Of a stretch of DNA of 64,000 bases, positions 25,101 through 36,360 are shown piece by piece; positions within the stretch are counted from its first letter, which is position 1, and every line of letters begins with the position of its first letter. The notes below the pieces were generated by a model that was not told where the DNA came from, did not search any database, and worked only from the letters and a program-made list of their open reading frames with translations. The stretch comes from Lagopus muta (lineage: Eukaryota > Chordata > Aves > Galliformes > Phasianidae), in the NCBI RefSeq assembly GCF_023343835.1, contig NC_064437.1, positions 48,992,972 to 49,056,971 of the forward strand, given 5' to 3'. A program made the translations under genes and the position numbers.

Positions 25101-26688
25101 GCAATCCCAGGATGCGCTGCATGCCCCGGAGCAAGGCTGGTTGGCACCGATGCACAGAAGGCAGCAGGATGTGAGGGAAGGAGCAACTGACAGAGGGAGA
25201 GATGCCAGTGAGTCTGGATCTACTTCAGCAACACTGGACCCCAATCTTCTGCAAGATTCAGAGAGCTTTTTGTTAGGGAAGCTGATGGAAGAAGATGAAG
25301 AGACCTGTGCTTTGTTAAATGAAGTTGGGAAAATGAATGAGGAAAGTATCTGCAGAGATAAAGAGAAGCCCCAGATTAGGAAGGCAAGACGCAGCTTAAC
25401 ACAACCAAATTTAGGTCCAGAAAATGACCAAGCACAAAACAGCCCCAGCTATCCAACAGAAAGAAAGGTAAATTACTTTAAGAACCATCATTTATTTAAT
25501 CGCAGAGGTGGCTCTTGTGCAAAAAAAATAATAACTACAGAGACAATTTCCCCTGTGACAGAATCCATACCAGAGGACCATACATATCTTTCTGTATCCC
25601 ACAAAGCTTTAGAGGACATGCTAGACATGGAAGATACACAAGTTTTGTTAGACAGCAATGAATGCTCTGCTGTTACAAGCCCCAGATCAGGAAGCACAAT
25701 GCACTCTCTTGTCAGTTTACCATCAGAGAAACCAACAATTTCTAGCCTTGGAGAGACAGAAGGTGCTATAAACCCTGCCTTACTGAACATGGCATTGAAG
25801 AGTCAAACTGATACATCTGCAGAAGAAATAATCAATTCAACACAGAGGCATCTTCTACTTGATTCTGCAGGGGAAGCTGAGAGACTGGAACTAGGGGAGA
25901 GAGGAGCGGGCAAGCCTCCTGCTGTGCCACCAAAAACAGAAAAGGCTCTGCGGCGGGCCAAAAAGCTGGCAAGCAGGAGGAAGAAAATAGAAGAGCAGCA
26001 GAAAAAGCATCAGACAGAGCATACAGACATTGCAGCGAGAAAAGTTACTCGTTCTGGACACACACTAGCATCTCCCTCACCACTGGGGTATTCTATCCAT
26101 CCTGCTCCTCACTCAACTTTTACTTCTCCAGAAACTAGTATAAGAAGACTTAGTGGTGCATCTGCAGTAAGCCCTTCTCCTTCTTTGACCCAGCGTAAAC
26201 TTCTCCAAGACCCCGATTCTGGCCAATACTATGTAGTTGATTTACCAGCTGAAGTTAATTTAAAGACTTTTTATGACCCAGAAACTGGCAAGTATATTCA
26301 AGTCTCAGTCCCTTCCTCAGAAGAAAATGTATACCAACCCTCATCTTCAGAAAACAGGAATTCTCCTTATGCCTCCTATCCTAGAGCACTGCCTTTACCA
26401 GCTTCATCTGTAGCAGTGCTGAGATCACCCTCTCAGCTCTCGGAATCTACCTGGTTAATGTCAACCATACAAAGAGAACCAGCAGAACTACCAAAAGATG
26501 ATCAACAGGACTACAGATACTCTGGAGATGTGGATAACCAGCCCTGTATTGAACCAGCCTCTCACTCCTGCAGCCAAGATACTGAAGAAACTCACATTTG
26601 CTTAGGAAAGGACATAAGCTCAACCCCAAATACAGCCCTAGTGTCTCTCACTAATTTAGATAATTTTTCTGCTGAAGGAGTATCTTGA
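22117..26688 (+). CDS. C10orf71: C10orf71 / CEFIP, cardiac-enriched FHL2-interacting protein (1523 aa)
   Basis: The N-terminus (MQGNKK, then SSSIGSLLDD and REVSSLTDRAFKSLC) matches my memory of human C10orf71, which is about 1435 residues long and also carries its coding sequence in one large exon. CEFIP is a striated-muscle protein of the Z-disc that binds FHL2 and promotes calcineurin-NFAT signalling. The protein is mostly low-complexity and Ser/Glu-rich. Visible parts: a proline-rich block at about residues 345-468; a basic segment with LKDVRKRVKTIYTPSPLL near 597-614; FRSPQVIRAVKMPLFRSFSL near 953-972; a Lys/Arg-rich possible nuclear-localisation stretch near 1275-1300; and a C-terminal pair of DP-x-[ST]-G-x-Y motifs (DPDSGQYY, DPETGKY) at 1365-1395. 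The ATG has A at -3. The frame is unbroken and followed by a long 3'UTR. No transmembrane segment or signal peptide is seen. The next gene, DRGX, is convergent. Confidence 0.93.
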   Translation: MQGNKKHTEGQSDSSSIGSLLDDTDREVSSLTDRAFKSLCVAELEDSYNEPDLAISPDFTHQFSAKFHPGALNHAIKLTASCNKLAARNNEHAIWASTFQQLPKCAPEEKKSAKNNTLGTERKKLNLPVPGPRNNKHVSKVSSLIKTFDKTANQGSGDSLIASKQPIKNSFQRCKLNHGNDMACWDNKAILNIHKELSGFSEDSQDSHHVSGKHEPQKRLNKIDMSYCGSDGCYPVLIEMSKVAKSNFSRSSKNAFKNKNLKVNEPAKKGNFLHSENSAFESWNVHHKKLSEKEEFVDPITKKESLTYLEEVPVIEGSHACELKLPPVKATVTKKEKKDFQREPTPPETAFSIPLPAVFVPHGPLPSGTDFPAALPPVPPPRIHVHQDPPQPPSVPQPVPLPAPPHPPTPPTREAPPIPPLPLPDQLSPPDMSQTSISPQSMSHRMASPSSLSQAPVPPPRGLPATLTEENTTSPPWRRLRATKRASERRRTSEEFSASSETCLLSEKASGAKPDQDMTPLIKQANSPGSVSPIFNITELLTPIIPPKQEMDPMESEMIPLTPPPTESMSERDDEGSVFSDYRSRDSYKSKASSLLFNLKDVRKRVKTIYTPSPLLRVLENRNRARESIQENLQEKNSMKMAEKDELSDITSVLSESVHEKNNKTDLAGHFTDNYLTLSSPQTTADFLFHQTGDNLQQDHSTHEDLIKNTRGNEDHPLLGHQCEEPNLRKSLPYPAMKLYSRDNTDRTLGQPLQNPSFQAEEKERQAGKPNENDAFKTLPSQLSPAEGVPYSDIQTNMAVTGHEAQGKRSPSSSEQSFISTVEQPFQEEPLSPEPLVEKESLQESQRTKAEMSVESKKSHKERRNAAGEDKLQYYACVSSGTGAAERKEGTENEQRSMMKEKLIQEKKEEANGMDSASDSIKDASTPRSEEPQTQPSSSSAKPCLFMIKNNTFRSPQVIRAVKMPLFRSFSLDDTVSSSYKEMEGRFALPAAHSKQSQDALHAPEQGWLAPMHRRQQDVREGATDRGRDASESGSTSATLDPNLLQDSESFLLGKLMEEDEETCALLNEVGKMNEESICRDKEKPQIRKARRSLTQPNLGPENDQAQNSPSYPTERKVNYFKNHHLFNRRGGSCAKKIITTETISPVTESIPEDHTYLSVSHKALEDMLDMEDTQVLLDSNECSAVTSPRSGSTMHSLVSLPSEKPTISSLGETEGAINPALLNMALKSQTDTSAEEIINSTQRHLLLDSAGEAERLELGERGAGKPPAVPPKTEKALRRAKKLASRRKKIEEQQKKHQTEHTDIAARKVTRSGHTLASPSPLGYSIHPAPHSTFTSPETSIRRLSGASAVSPSPSLTQRKLLQDPDSGQYYVVDLPAEVNLKTFYDPETGKYIQVSVPSSEENVYQPSSSENRNSPYASYPRALPLPASSVAVLRSPSQLSESTWLMSTIQREPAELPKDDQQDYRYSGDVDNQPCIEPASHSCSQDTEETHICLGKDISSTPNTALVSLTNLDNFSAEGVS

Positions 26689-28265
26689 AAAATGAAGTAA
26701 CAAAACATGCCAGCTGGTGTTAAGATCCATTTGGACAGTCACATGCACACACGAGCACACACAGATTTTATGTTAGTACAACACTATGTCTGAATCTCAT
26801 TGTGGTTTGGGTGGGAAGGAAAAAGAAGGATGATCATGCTGAAAGATGAGAGGAGATGGTCTCTCTGAAGAAGTGTAAAATTGAGTGAGCCCCAAATCAC
26901 CAGTGAGATAAAGGGGCAATGTCAGCTAAACAAATAAACACAACAGTATGAAGCCACTGCTTGTTGCTACTGCTGCTTTGCCATTAGGATGGCCTGGAAT
27001 TGCCAAAGCAAGTGTTCTTTTGCCCAAATGTGTTGCATGATATATGACAGAAAGTAAAGCCTATGAGACCATCCTGTCCATCCTAAGAACTAAAAGAGAT
27101 GCTGCATCTCTTGAACTTTCCTCACTCAGTGCCTTTGAACTGTACTGGCAGGTAGAAAGCTACAAACATGCCACAAACCTGAGATTCGTTTTTTGCTCAC
27201 ATTGATTAACCAGATGTTATTAACTAGAAGATCGTATACTGGATGCACAGTACAACAGCCATACCAAAGAAAAATTTAAACAACCAGAATACTGTTGCAG
27301 CTACTCTTGACTTCTTATATACTTTTGTAGTGTCCACTAACATGCTGCTGTATTCTTTATATTTGTTGATAATTTCCAAATACGCTCCTCTAGCATCAGG
27401 GGTTATTTAAAATGCAACTTTAAACTTCTACTTCTCTCAATAGTTGGCCCAAAATATTTTGGTAAGGAGCAAGGTTGAATAAAATCCCATAACAGTATTT
27501 AACTTCTTGCTAGGATGAAAAGATCTCTGCTTGATATAATTGAAATGCTTTTCATTTTGGTTTGGTGTTAGGCTCCCACTGAAATACAGTGTTAACTTTT
27601 AAAATCTGAAAAATGTTGTTCTTCATTTTGTTTTCATGCATTCTGTGATTTAAACAAACAAACAAACAAACATCCAAAGTATTAATTTCTGAAAAAGGAT
27701 TATCACTGTTCTTTGAAAGCTCTATATCAAACTATGACTCATCCTTGCTTAAGATATTTTTTATCATCACAGATAATAAGAGAACCTTGGTGAAAAGATG
27801 GAAAAAAACTGAATGTAATATGTCTGCTTATAAATATATATTTGGAGTAATGGTTTCCCCTTTTTTTCCTGTCTCATTTCATAGCTTTCCTTTATCAAAA
27901 TTGAAGTACAGGAGTATTTTAATGTCTTCAGACATTAAAATTTTTCAATGAACTTTGACTTGGAACTCAGAAAACCTATTCTCCCCTAGAACAGAGCTCA
28001 TCTTGGAAGAATTTAACTATTTGGAAATCAAGAGCATTTCAGAAACAGGAATCACTTATCAAGTTGTTAAATTAAGATAAATGTCTCCTATTATGAATAT
28101 TTTTCCTTTATTTTGGTCACAAATAAGTCACCAAACTGACATAGTGCCATTTACACTGTACTTCTCTGGTATCTGCTTTCATTGTATACAACATAATGCC
28201 TATCCAGTGTAGGACAGGATGTCATCTACATATCAAAGTATCAATAAATAGATTTATTAAAGTTT
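26689..28265 (+). other. C10orf71: C10orf71 3'UTR with poly(A) signals
   Basis: The untranslated tail runs about 1.58 kb to a canonical AATAAA at 28243-28248, followed by a GT-rich stretch (CCTGTGTGATTGG, about 28275-28287). Cleavage near 28265 is inferred. Earlier AATAAA hexamers at 26933-26938 and 27478-27483 could give shorter transcripts. An (AAAC)n run lies at about 27655-27671. Confidence 0.6.
28243..28248 (+). terminator. Probable distal poly(A) signal of C10orf71
   Basis: AATAAA with a GT-rich element 27-40 nt downstream. It is the last good signal before repeat-containing intergenic DNA begins. Confidence 0.55.
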
Positions 28266-28443
28266 TCCAAAGAACCTGTGTGATTGGAAAGCCCAGAAGA
28301 ATGTACAAGCCATTTTTTTGTTGCTTGATCTCACAAATGTAAATAACTTTAAGAGCCAGAAGTCACGAGGTGAGCAGACTCTCAAAAAACAGAATAACAG
28401 CATGTTTTCCCAGGGGAGTCTTGGATAAAAAGTATCTGTACAC

Positions 28444-28590
28444 ATTAAAAAAAAAAAAAAAAAGGTAATTTGATTAGCAAAACATAGAACTGCATTAAAA
28501 CAAACAAACAAACCTTTAGCTTGATTAACTTTTGTTTGTTTTGTAGATGTGCACATTTTTCCTTTTGTGCTTTTTTTTTTTTTTCCTCTC
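28444..28590. repeat. A-run, (AAAC)n and T-run low-complexity segment
   Basis: An A17 run (about 28446-28463), a short CAAACAAACAAAC stretch near 28500 and a T run (about 28570-28584) lie within 150 bp. No coding potential. Confidence 0.8.
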
Positions 28591-28808
28591 TCCAGATTCT
28601 TCTCTCACTATGGAAAATTGTATCCTCCAGTATACAACTGCTAGGTATGTGAGGAAAGCAGAGTGAATTTTTCAAATTCTGTGACAGCAAAGTGAAGCCT
28701 GGGTGTCTGAAGAGGAGTCAGTACTAATCTGAATACCAAACACCTTTAGCCAATGCTTTCTGTTAACTAATAGGATCTACAGTCACAGTAAACTGAATCT
28801 TGGGTGTG

Positions 28809-29138
28809 TGTAACGCTTTAATGCTATAATGCGATGGAAAGAACAGCAATAACAGCAGTCTGACACAATCCTAGGCTTCAGCAAATGACAAGCCCAAAAG
28901 CAGCAGCCATGGACACAGAAACAGAGAAGAAAATTTGCTTACCTTTGGAAGGCCTCAGGGTTGACAGGGATCTCCAGTCCCTGATGAGGAGATAACCTCA
29001 CCTCCACTGCCAACCCTTAAAGGAGATGTGGGAAGGGGTGGATCCTGGCTCCACTCCTTCTGGTCCCGTGGGTTGGCCCTGCCTTCCCACCAGGTGCTCA
29101 ATCACTGTTTCAGGCAGTGATTTAGCATTTCCTCTAGA
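28809..29138. mobile_element. Solo LTR, copy A (degenerate)
   Basis: This copy aligns over its whole length with the element at 34154-34502, roughly 75-80% by eye, in the same orientation. It begins TGTAACG and ends TCTAGA, where copy B ends GCTACA, so the terminal CA has decayed. Flanks are GTGTG on the left and ATGTG on the right, a one-mismatch 5-bp target-site duplication. It shares blocks with copy B such as ACAAGCCCAAAAGCA, GCAAATGA and GGTGCTCAATCACTG. TG..CA ends plus a 5-bp duplication indicate an LTR of an avian endogenous retrovirus; family unknown, no internal genes. Confidence 0.7.
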
Positions 29139-32100
29139 ATGTGTCACAGAGAATTTTGGCCAAGAGAATTTGTAGCTAAATGAAACAAACCCAGAGCCGG
29201 AGGTCTTTGAAAATAAATCTGAAAATGATTCTTATCATGTATTCAGACTTGTCCCCAGAGTGCATTGACACATGGAGTGAATGCTGTTACACAAGTGTTG
29301 CTTCAGGTGCAGACAGATTATTTATATATATGCATATAAAAAAAAATATTCTACAGTTAAATATACATGCATTTTATGCACCTATAGAACTGCTATTTGC
29401 ATGTCAGTATAAGACAGCAGTAATGTCTATGATGGTGAACACAAAATGGTTGTGTGTTAAAAGGTGGCAAAACAATAACTTTTCAAATAACAAATATTCC
29501 CCCCCCCCCCCCCCTCCCCCCCCCCCCTTGCACTCTTCTGTTTTGTTTGGTTTCTTTTTCCATTGCTGTAGTGGAAAATCTAGGTCTTCTGGACAAGATG
29601 ACAGCTGTTAATTGAACTCTTTTGGAGAGGAAGCTGTGGGAAATGTGCAATAATCACTAAAATGTTTATTAAATAAGCAGTGTTTTGTGATGCTAATGAC
29701 CATGACGTTAAAGTAGAGTGAAGGGATGTGTAGGCAAACAGAGCTGAATTCCGCCTTGCAGCAGCCTATGGCTCTGTGTGTAGAGAAGTACAGCAGGCTG
29801 AGAGGGGCTGGGGCCATTGCTTTCACTGTTCTCTTCTCTAGCAGTTTCTGTTTCCCGTGTTGTATTCCTGGCTGCTCCCAGGCTTGGTTGCAGTGATGGA
29901 TCTTCCTTGCCAAGTGTGACAGGGACAAACACGGGCCCAGAAAGTAGCATAGGTGCTCCTCAGCTAGACCCTGTCACTGGAGCCTCCTCACTTTGAGCCT
30001 TTCTCCTTCTGGGGCAGCCCCAATGCTTTTTGTTCTCACTGTCACACTACGGATGGGGTCTGCCAATCCGTTGCCATGATTCAGTTCCAGGAACTCATCT
30101 TTCCTCGTGCAAAATGCTGCATTTGTTTCAGAGTGCAGCTGAGTTGGAACATCCCCTCCCTGGGTGTTCAGGGCCTTCTTAACCATCTCTCCAGGAACAT
30201 ATGTGTCACCAGGACACTCTGTATTTGCAAATAAGTAATTATTAATTAACAAATAAAATAAAAGGGACTTGTTTTGCAATACTGGGATGACTTCTAACCA
30301 GCTTTTTCATTACAATTACGTCTCAATGTAGCTTTTTCTCCAGTTATGCCCACAAAACTACTGACACCCGTGAAAAATGTGTGGAGTACACAACAATAGG
30401 TCTGGGAGCTATTCTGTGCAAGATTTCCTCTTGCTTTCTACCTCTCCGGCAGAGGGGAGGGTAAGCCAAGTGGGTGCACTCCATGCCAGCATCACAGCCA
30501 TCTTTCCCTCCACCCCACCATGAGGGCTGCAGTCTAGGCAGTGGCCCTGTAGGTGAGACGCCAGCCCCTGGTCCAGCAGTTTCTTCTCAGTTTCTCTCTT
30601 TGTCTGTTACATTACAGAATGTTGCTGAAATTTCTAAATGAGGTTTCAGCTCTCTTTTTGTACCAACAGGCAATTTCATTCAGATTCTCCCTGCTTTGAA
30701 CCCTAACTAGCCAAGCAGTCCTGGCTGACCATGAAAATGTTACTGTGGCTTGGTTAGGACAGAGCTCAAGCAGAAAAATTTACTAGACATGATTTACCAG
30801 AAACACTTTCAATAGAATTGCATCTCTGTATTTGGGGGAAATACTCTGTTGTCTTCCTGTAAAAATTAAGACCTCTATGTTTGATTCTCTGTCTCACTCA
30901 AAAGCAGCATCAGGAGCTGGTGATATTGTATGGGATAGGTTACGTGGGCTCTAGTGAATACACTTAAGTGTGTAATTTGGAAGAACTCATTTACATCAGT
31001 CATTTTTATTAAGGAAACTGTGCTTCAGAGCCTTATACAAGATAGAGCATGGAACACTTGAGTAAATTGAATATTAATGTGATTTTTGTGTGTGCAAAGG
31101 CCCATTATAACAATAGAGGTCAACAATTAAATTATTTCTTCTTTAGGGTCATTATTTCAGTCTTACAATGATCTTATGTTTACCACTGTCCCCTGATATT
31201 AAAGATAATAGTGTAATTATGGGGTTGAAGTGAAAAGGGAATGGTTGAAAATGACCTGTGGTCTTCCCTTACTTCTTTTCAGTATTCTCAAAATTTTTAT
31301 GATGTTGATTTTTTACATTAGGTAGTCAGGTCTTCAGTACTCTATGGGCAATTAGAGGCTTGTTTCTAATATTTTACTGAACATACTTACAAAGCAGCAT
31401 TTCAGTAGTGCAGAAGAGAAATCATTTATGTCCCAATTGCTTAAAGCTCTGCATTTTTATTAAAGCAGATTTAACTCAGGACTTTGGGGAAGCAGCTTTC
31501 CATGCTAAAAATTAAACACCTTCCCATGTCAAAGTCCAGTAGCAAAGATGAATAAATCAATGTCTGAGGTACTTCAGAAGGAGGTAGTTAAGATCCTGTG
31601 AGAAGTAGGGATAGTCTTTGAAATGTTTCTGGCAATGGAAAGAAGTTGAACTCCAGCAAAAAGTCATAGGTGTTTAAACCTAGGGAATGCTTTGAAAAGC
31701 CAGGGCTTATCAAAGTCAGCCTTCCCCTGCAAATCTTGTCCAACCTTTTTCCAGAGTTCTTAGTGCACGCCTGCTCCCACCCTTTCAGTGTCAGACCCTC
31801 ATCTTGTTCTCAACTGCCCCTCCAGTTTCTTAAATCTGTTACAGGAGTGGCAACATTCAAAACAAAACAACCAAAAATGGGCACCATGCTTTTCACTATA
31901 GCAGGAACAGCCTTTAGTCACTAATATGGAGCATTTCAGGTAAGCTCAGGTGACTTTAACCAGGATTTTCTTTACATTGACAGACCACAGATGGCACAGA
32001 AAGACTGAAATAAACAGGGATTCTTCCTTTTATTACAAGTGCTGATAAGATGCAGAAGATGCAAGGCAGATCTGGCCCAAGAGAAACCCTTTCTTTGATC

Positions 32101-34153
32101 ATACTGAGATTTCTTTGACCATGCTGAGAAAGTCCATTGGGATAATCAGTTTCTGCTGCCTGGATCAGGTCTCCTGGGACTGCATCCTTTCTCAAGGAAA
32201 GTGACGGAAATATTTCAGAATTATTAATTGCCAAAATTGGCTGTGTTTTTTTCTTCCCCCCCCCCACCCCCGAAAAGTCAGATAGAAAATGCAATGCAAG
32301 ATGTTATTTGTTATAGTACATCAATACATGGATGTAGGACTATATAACAGTGTTTCTGGTGTTTCATGTCTACGTGTCCATTTAACTTATAAATATAGTA
32401 TTTTATGTTATAACGAAATGTCTGGACATGACCTAAACAGAGCCCCTGAAGCTCCCATTGCTTCTCCCACCTTCTGGTCTGCATGTCCTATTTCTTGCAC
32501 TGTCTGTCCCATAGGAGCTCTACTCTCCCCTGGGCTTCCTATGTGTTCCAGACACATTCTTCTACCCAAGGAAAATATTTGTCTCTTTCCATGTTCTTGT
32601 CCTAGAGGGAGAGGCGTACCTAGGATGGCCTCATTCCTCCTTCTGTCCTGCCAGAGGAGTGAGCAGCTGTGCTTTCTGATCATGAAATCCCTGCATTGTC
32701 AGCCTGAGACAATATACACTTCTGCTGGCAAAGAGGTCAGCCATAGCACTGCTCCAACCAGCAGTAAACTCCTCCCTTTAGCAACCAGCTGAGCCTTCAC
32801 ATACACTAAGCAAGGTCAAATACCAGCTGGAGTTCTGGAAACCAAAGCGTACTGACACATACTGGCTCCAATAGTTTCCTAAGAGCCACATACCACCCTG
32901 CTTAACTACAGTTACCTTGGTACCTGCCCTGCAGGCAGCGGAACCTAGGTCTCCTGCTCATGTTTGGGTTTTTCAGCTGTCTTCTTGTGAGCTGAGACAT
33001 TTCCTGAAAGAAACTGAGTAGTTCTCATTTGATGCTGACATGCTTACATACTGCTGCCACTGCCGAGCTCCCTCTGGTGCCGGGCTGCCCGCATCTCTGC
33101 GTACAGCTGCTGTGAGACAAACTCTGTGCAGGAGGTCTTGTTATCAGTGCTGGAGGCTGCTCCTGCTGCTAACCAAACGCATTTTCAAATGGTAGAGGAA
33201 CCCGGTTGTGGTTTTATATACTTCTGGGCATTCACGACATGCTTAATGGTGTGCAACATCAGTATCCCTGGAGGATAGTAAGTGATGTTATCTGATCATA
33301 CTCAGCAGGACGCTAATCATGTGGTTTAGACCTGTCAGTTTTTAAGCTTCTCATCTGAAAAGCCCAAACAACAGCCCGGTCTTTGAAAAGCTTCCGGCCG
33401 CACAGTAGCACTGTTATATGTTCACACACTGTGCTTGCAGCACATCTGGCAGCAGGGCTTTGTCAGCAAAACTCAGCTTTGTGCCATGGCAGTAAGCCTA
33501 TCCTCTAAATAAATCTCACCCAAGTGGTAAAATAAAGGTATCATATGTGTGCCTGCATCCATACTATGGCTACTGCTGTACCACATTGGGAAGGGCCAAG
33601 TAGCCCTGATAGGAGGAAGCCTGTGATGTTCAGAGGCCACAGGCAGATCTATAAGAATATTGGTGTGTGATTTTTTTCCTCACTTAATCCTAAATTCAGC
33701 CCAAATCAAAGTAAACTCACTCTTAGTTCCTCCCCCCCCCCCATTGATGGGCATGCAAGGAGCTGAGCTGGGAAAGAGTTGGTTACAGACAGAGTGGAAG
33801 GAGGAAGGAGGCACAGAAGAACAGAGTGGTTAACAGATGTCTTCATTACAAAAAAATCCAAACATCTGGCAGATGCAACTATCCTCTATAACAGGTTTCT
33901 CATGAGCTTTGTTAAACCATGGCCTAAGTGTACCCACCCTGACGCGCAAAACCTATTTTGGCTGAGTATGACAAGTTTGAGAAACAGACTGTGAAATGAA
34001 GGCCAAGTCACATGCCTGTGCAGGGGGAAATAGGAGCAAGGCATCTTCAGGACCTTGGCTTCTCTCTCCTGGCTCATTAATGAGATTCTAAAATCTAATT
34101 AATAATGATGACTCCTGCTTGCATGTTCCTTTCTGGCTTTCAATGTTTCTGGC
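29139..34153. other. Intergenic sequence between C10orf71 and DRGX
   Basis: This sits between the two solo LTRs. I looked for gag, pol or env-like frames and saw none. It contains a C-rich run at 29499-29527, C runs near 32258-32270 and 33733-33743, and short open frames without recognisable domains (for example 32289-32792 on the plus strand). Confidence 0.5.
29499..29527 (+). repeat. Poly(C) tract C16-T-C12
   Basis: A nearly pure C run of 29 nt, so the complementary strand is a long G run able to form quadruplex-like structures. Its length in the assembly may be unreliable. Confidence 0.9.
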
Positions 34154-34507
34154 TGTAATGTTATAATGTGATGGAAAGCACAGCAATAATAGCAGGGTAG
34201 CAAAGTCTTTAGCTGCAGCAAATGAGGACAAGCCCAAAAGCAACAGTGTTAGATGCAGAAATGAAGTGGGGGGGGAGAAGCTGCTTACCTCTAGCAGGTC
34301 TTAGGTTAGCAGGGATTTCCAGCAAGATACCTTTGCCTCCACTGCCAGCCCTTGAATGAGGTCTGGGAAGAGGTGGATCCTTGGCTCCACCCCACATGGT
34401 CACTCAGGTGCATTGCATGTACCTTGGCTCCCTGGGTTGGCCCTACCTTCCCACTGGGTGCTCAATCACTGCTTCAAGCCATGACTCAGCATTTCTGCTA
34501 CACTGGC
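34149..34507. mobile_element. Solo LTR, copy B, with perfect 5-bp target duplication
   Basis: The element at 34154-34502 (349 bp) starts TGTAATG and ends GCTACA, giving TGTA/TACA inverted termini. It is bracketed by CTGGC at 34149-34153 and CTGGC at 34503-34507. These are the hallmarks of a retroviral LTR insertion; a 5-bp duplication fits ERVL-like or similar avian ERVs. On the minus strand it contains a consensus splice donor (AGAGGTAAGC) near 34286-34296. No internal retroviral sequence adjoins it, so it is a solo LTR left by recombination. Transcriptional orientation was not determined. Confidence 0.82.
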
Positions 34508-34789
34508 AAATGACACCCTGCAGAACAGAAAAAAACTGGTGTCACTGAAGGTATTTTATTGTGAAGCTGATTCATAGCATTAGTACAAATGCATGGCTCT
34601 TAACTCACCAGATTATTTTTCAGAAACCTTGATTTGATCTGAGCTGAATAGAAATTGGAAGTTTTCCAGAGTTTCCCATAAACAAAAGGCTTCCCAGCCT
34701 CAGCAGCTCTTTAGACACTCAACATTTGTGCAGAGCAGCAGACCTGAGGCATTTTAATAAAATGTAAAGAATCTGACCACCGTTATCTA

Positions 34790-34822
34790 GAATAAATAAA
34801 TAAATAGATAAATAAATAAATT
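34790..34822. repeat. (AAAT)n microsatellite
   Basis: Imperfect AAAT/AGAT tetranucleotide units, AATAAATAAATAGATAAATAA and continuing. Confidence 0.85.
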
Positions 34823-36165
34823 CCACACTGATCTCACTCATTTCTGTAGGGCAAACAATATCTCCTGTATCTTCAGATGTGCTGCTCCTCTCTCCTGGTG
34901 ACAACAGAATGCAGTGAGGGCGGTATAGCATGGAGCAGCAAGTGGCTTGTGAGTCCTCACTGTAGGGGTGTCACTCCCAATGGAGTCTGGCACAGTTATT
35001 AAAGTAGACCCCTGGACATAGGCTACGAGCTCTGACCCACAGAGCAAAGTGGGGATAAACACTGTGTGCAGTCCTAGACTGCTCAGGGTACATGGAACTG
35101 GCGTGGAGCTGGCTTTCTCAAGTGCGGGTCCTGAGGCCTTTGGAGAGAAAGCCCATCAAAAAGGGTAAAGCTGGGTTTGCTAACACCCCCACTCATATGC
35201 ATACACACCAAGGAATGCCTGGCTGCTTTGTTCTCACTGGCATTTTTCCAAACAAATCTGGATGACTCGTGGGTTGAGCCCTGCAGAAGACCTCAGGTAT
35301 TTGGTTTCCTGAGTGATATTTTGAAGCTTTCTTTTCTGACCCCCATTGAACTGTGACTGTGAAATCCTCCCTGGAGAACCCTGTCTCAGATCCAAGTAGA
35401 TCTTGCTCTGATCGGGTGTGGTGTCTCAGAGGAGTGATAGGATCAACATCATCCTTCTGTAGATCTTCCTTCTCTCCCGGCAGCCAATTTCTCGCATACT
35501 GCTACAGGAAAAAAAAAATCTAATAAAAACAAACAACTCCCAGGGATGCTCCTGTGCCTCACTCTGCCAAGGACTGGTGATCACATCAACATCTTGGTTC
35601 TCAGGCATCTGCCAAAAACCAATGGCTTTAGCCGGCACGACGGAGCAGGGGTGAGCCAGCTGTGATATAACGGGCAGAGCTCTGGTTCCTGGGGAGTCTT
35701 CTCTGCAGAGATGGGCTTCTTCATTTAATGGGTCTTGGATCTTATTTAACACATCGGCTCATGTACCATGTGGGTGTAAAGAAGCTGTGTGTATATAATA
35801 AAAAACCTCAGCCTATTCAATAGCTAAGGGAGGCCTAATAAATTTGCCACTACAGCAAGTGTTAGTCTCTAGGGCCAATACTGAATGCTGGAGTTTAATA
35901 AACAAAAATTCTGAAGCAGAAGAACTAAAAGGTAAACCAGTTCAGCTGACAAAGCAAAAGCAATGTAATTAGAAATGAATGATTCTCCTGGCCTTGACCA
36001 GTCCCCGGGAACAGTATCTCAGGCTGGCTGTGTTGAGACTGCCTTCTGATGGCCCTCCTAAGTAAGGCTGCTCTCGGGACATACCTGGTGACCATACCAT
36101 GGTCCCAGCCTGGGCCAAAGGGCACAGCCCAGAACATGCAGGCACTGATGTAACTGAATAGAATT
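34823..36165. other. Intergenic stretch, nothing recognised
   Basis: Only short open frames without domains. No RNA gene, named repeat or clear promoter was seen. Confidence 0.4.
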
Positions 36166-36360
36166 TGGCAGCTAATGAGATATATTTGGCCAAACCTAGC
36201 TACAAGAACCTTGTGCTTGGATTTGGTGAAGCTCATTATGCTGTGCTGTATCCACTGCTTCAGCCTGTCCAAGTCTCTCTGAATGATATATTGTTCCCTC
36301 TCAATTTCAGCTGTTGCAGCAGTACTGCAAAATCACTGACTACATAAGAAACCATCAGCT
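36166..36360 (-). mobile_element. CR1 LINE fragment, reverse-transcriptase C-terminal region
   Basis: On the minus strand the sequence reads as a decayed match to the CR1 ORF2 block usually seen as a D-L-D-R-L-x-x-W then F-x-K-x-K-C-K-V-L-H-L-G-R. Here it appears as MDRLKQWIQHSIMSFTKSK followed by HKVLVARFG, preceded in another frame by remnants of the FADDTKL region. The frameshift and substitutions show an old, dead copy. It has no intact 3' end. Confidence 0.65.

Noticed and set aside
29499..29527. Poly(C) run as a G-quadruplex regulator
   Set aside because: It stands alone in intergenic DNA and is best treated as simple sequence.
28809..34502. A provirus bounded by two LTRs
   Set aside because: The two LTRs have different target duplications (GTGTG/ATGTG and CTGGC/CTGGC), and nothing retroviral lies between them.
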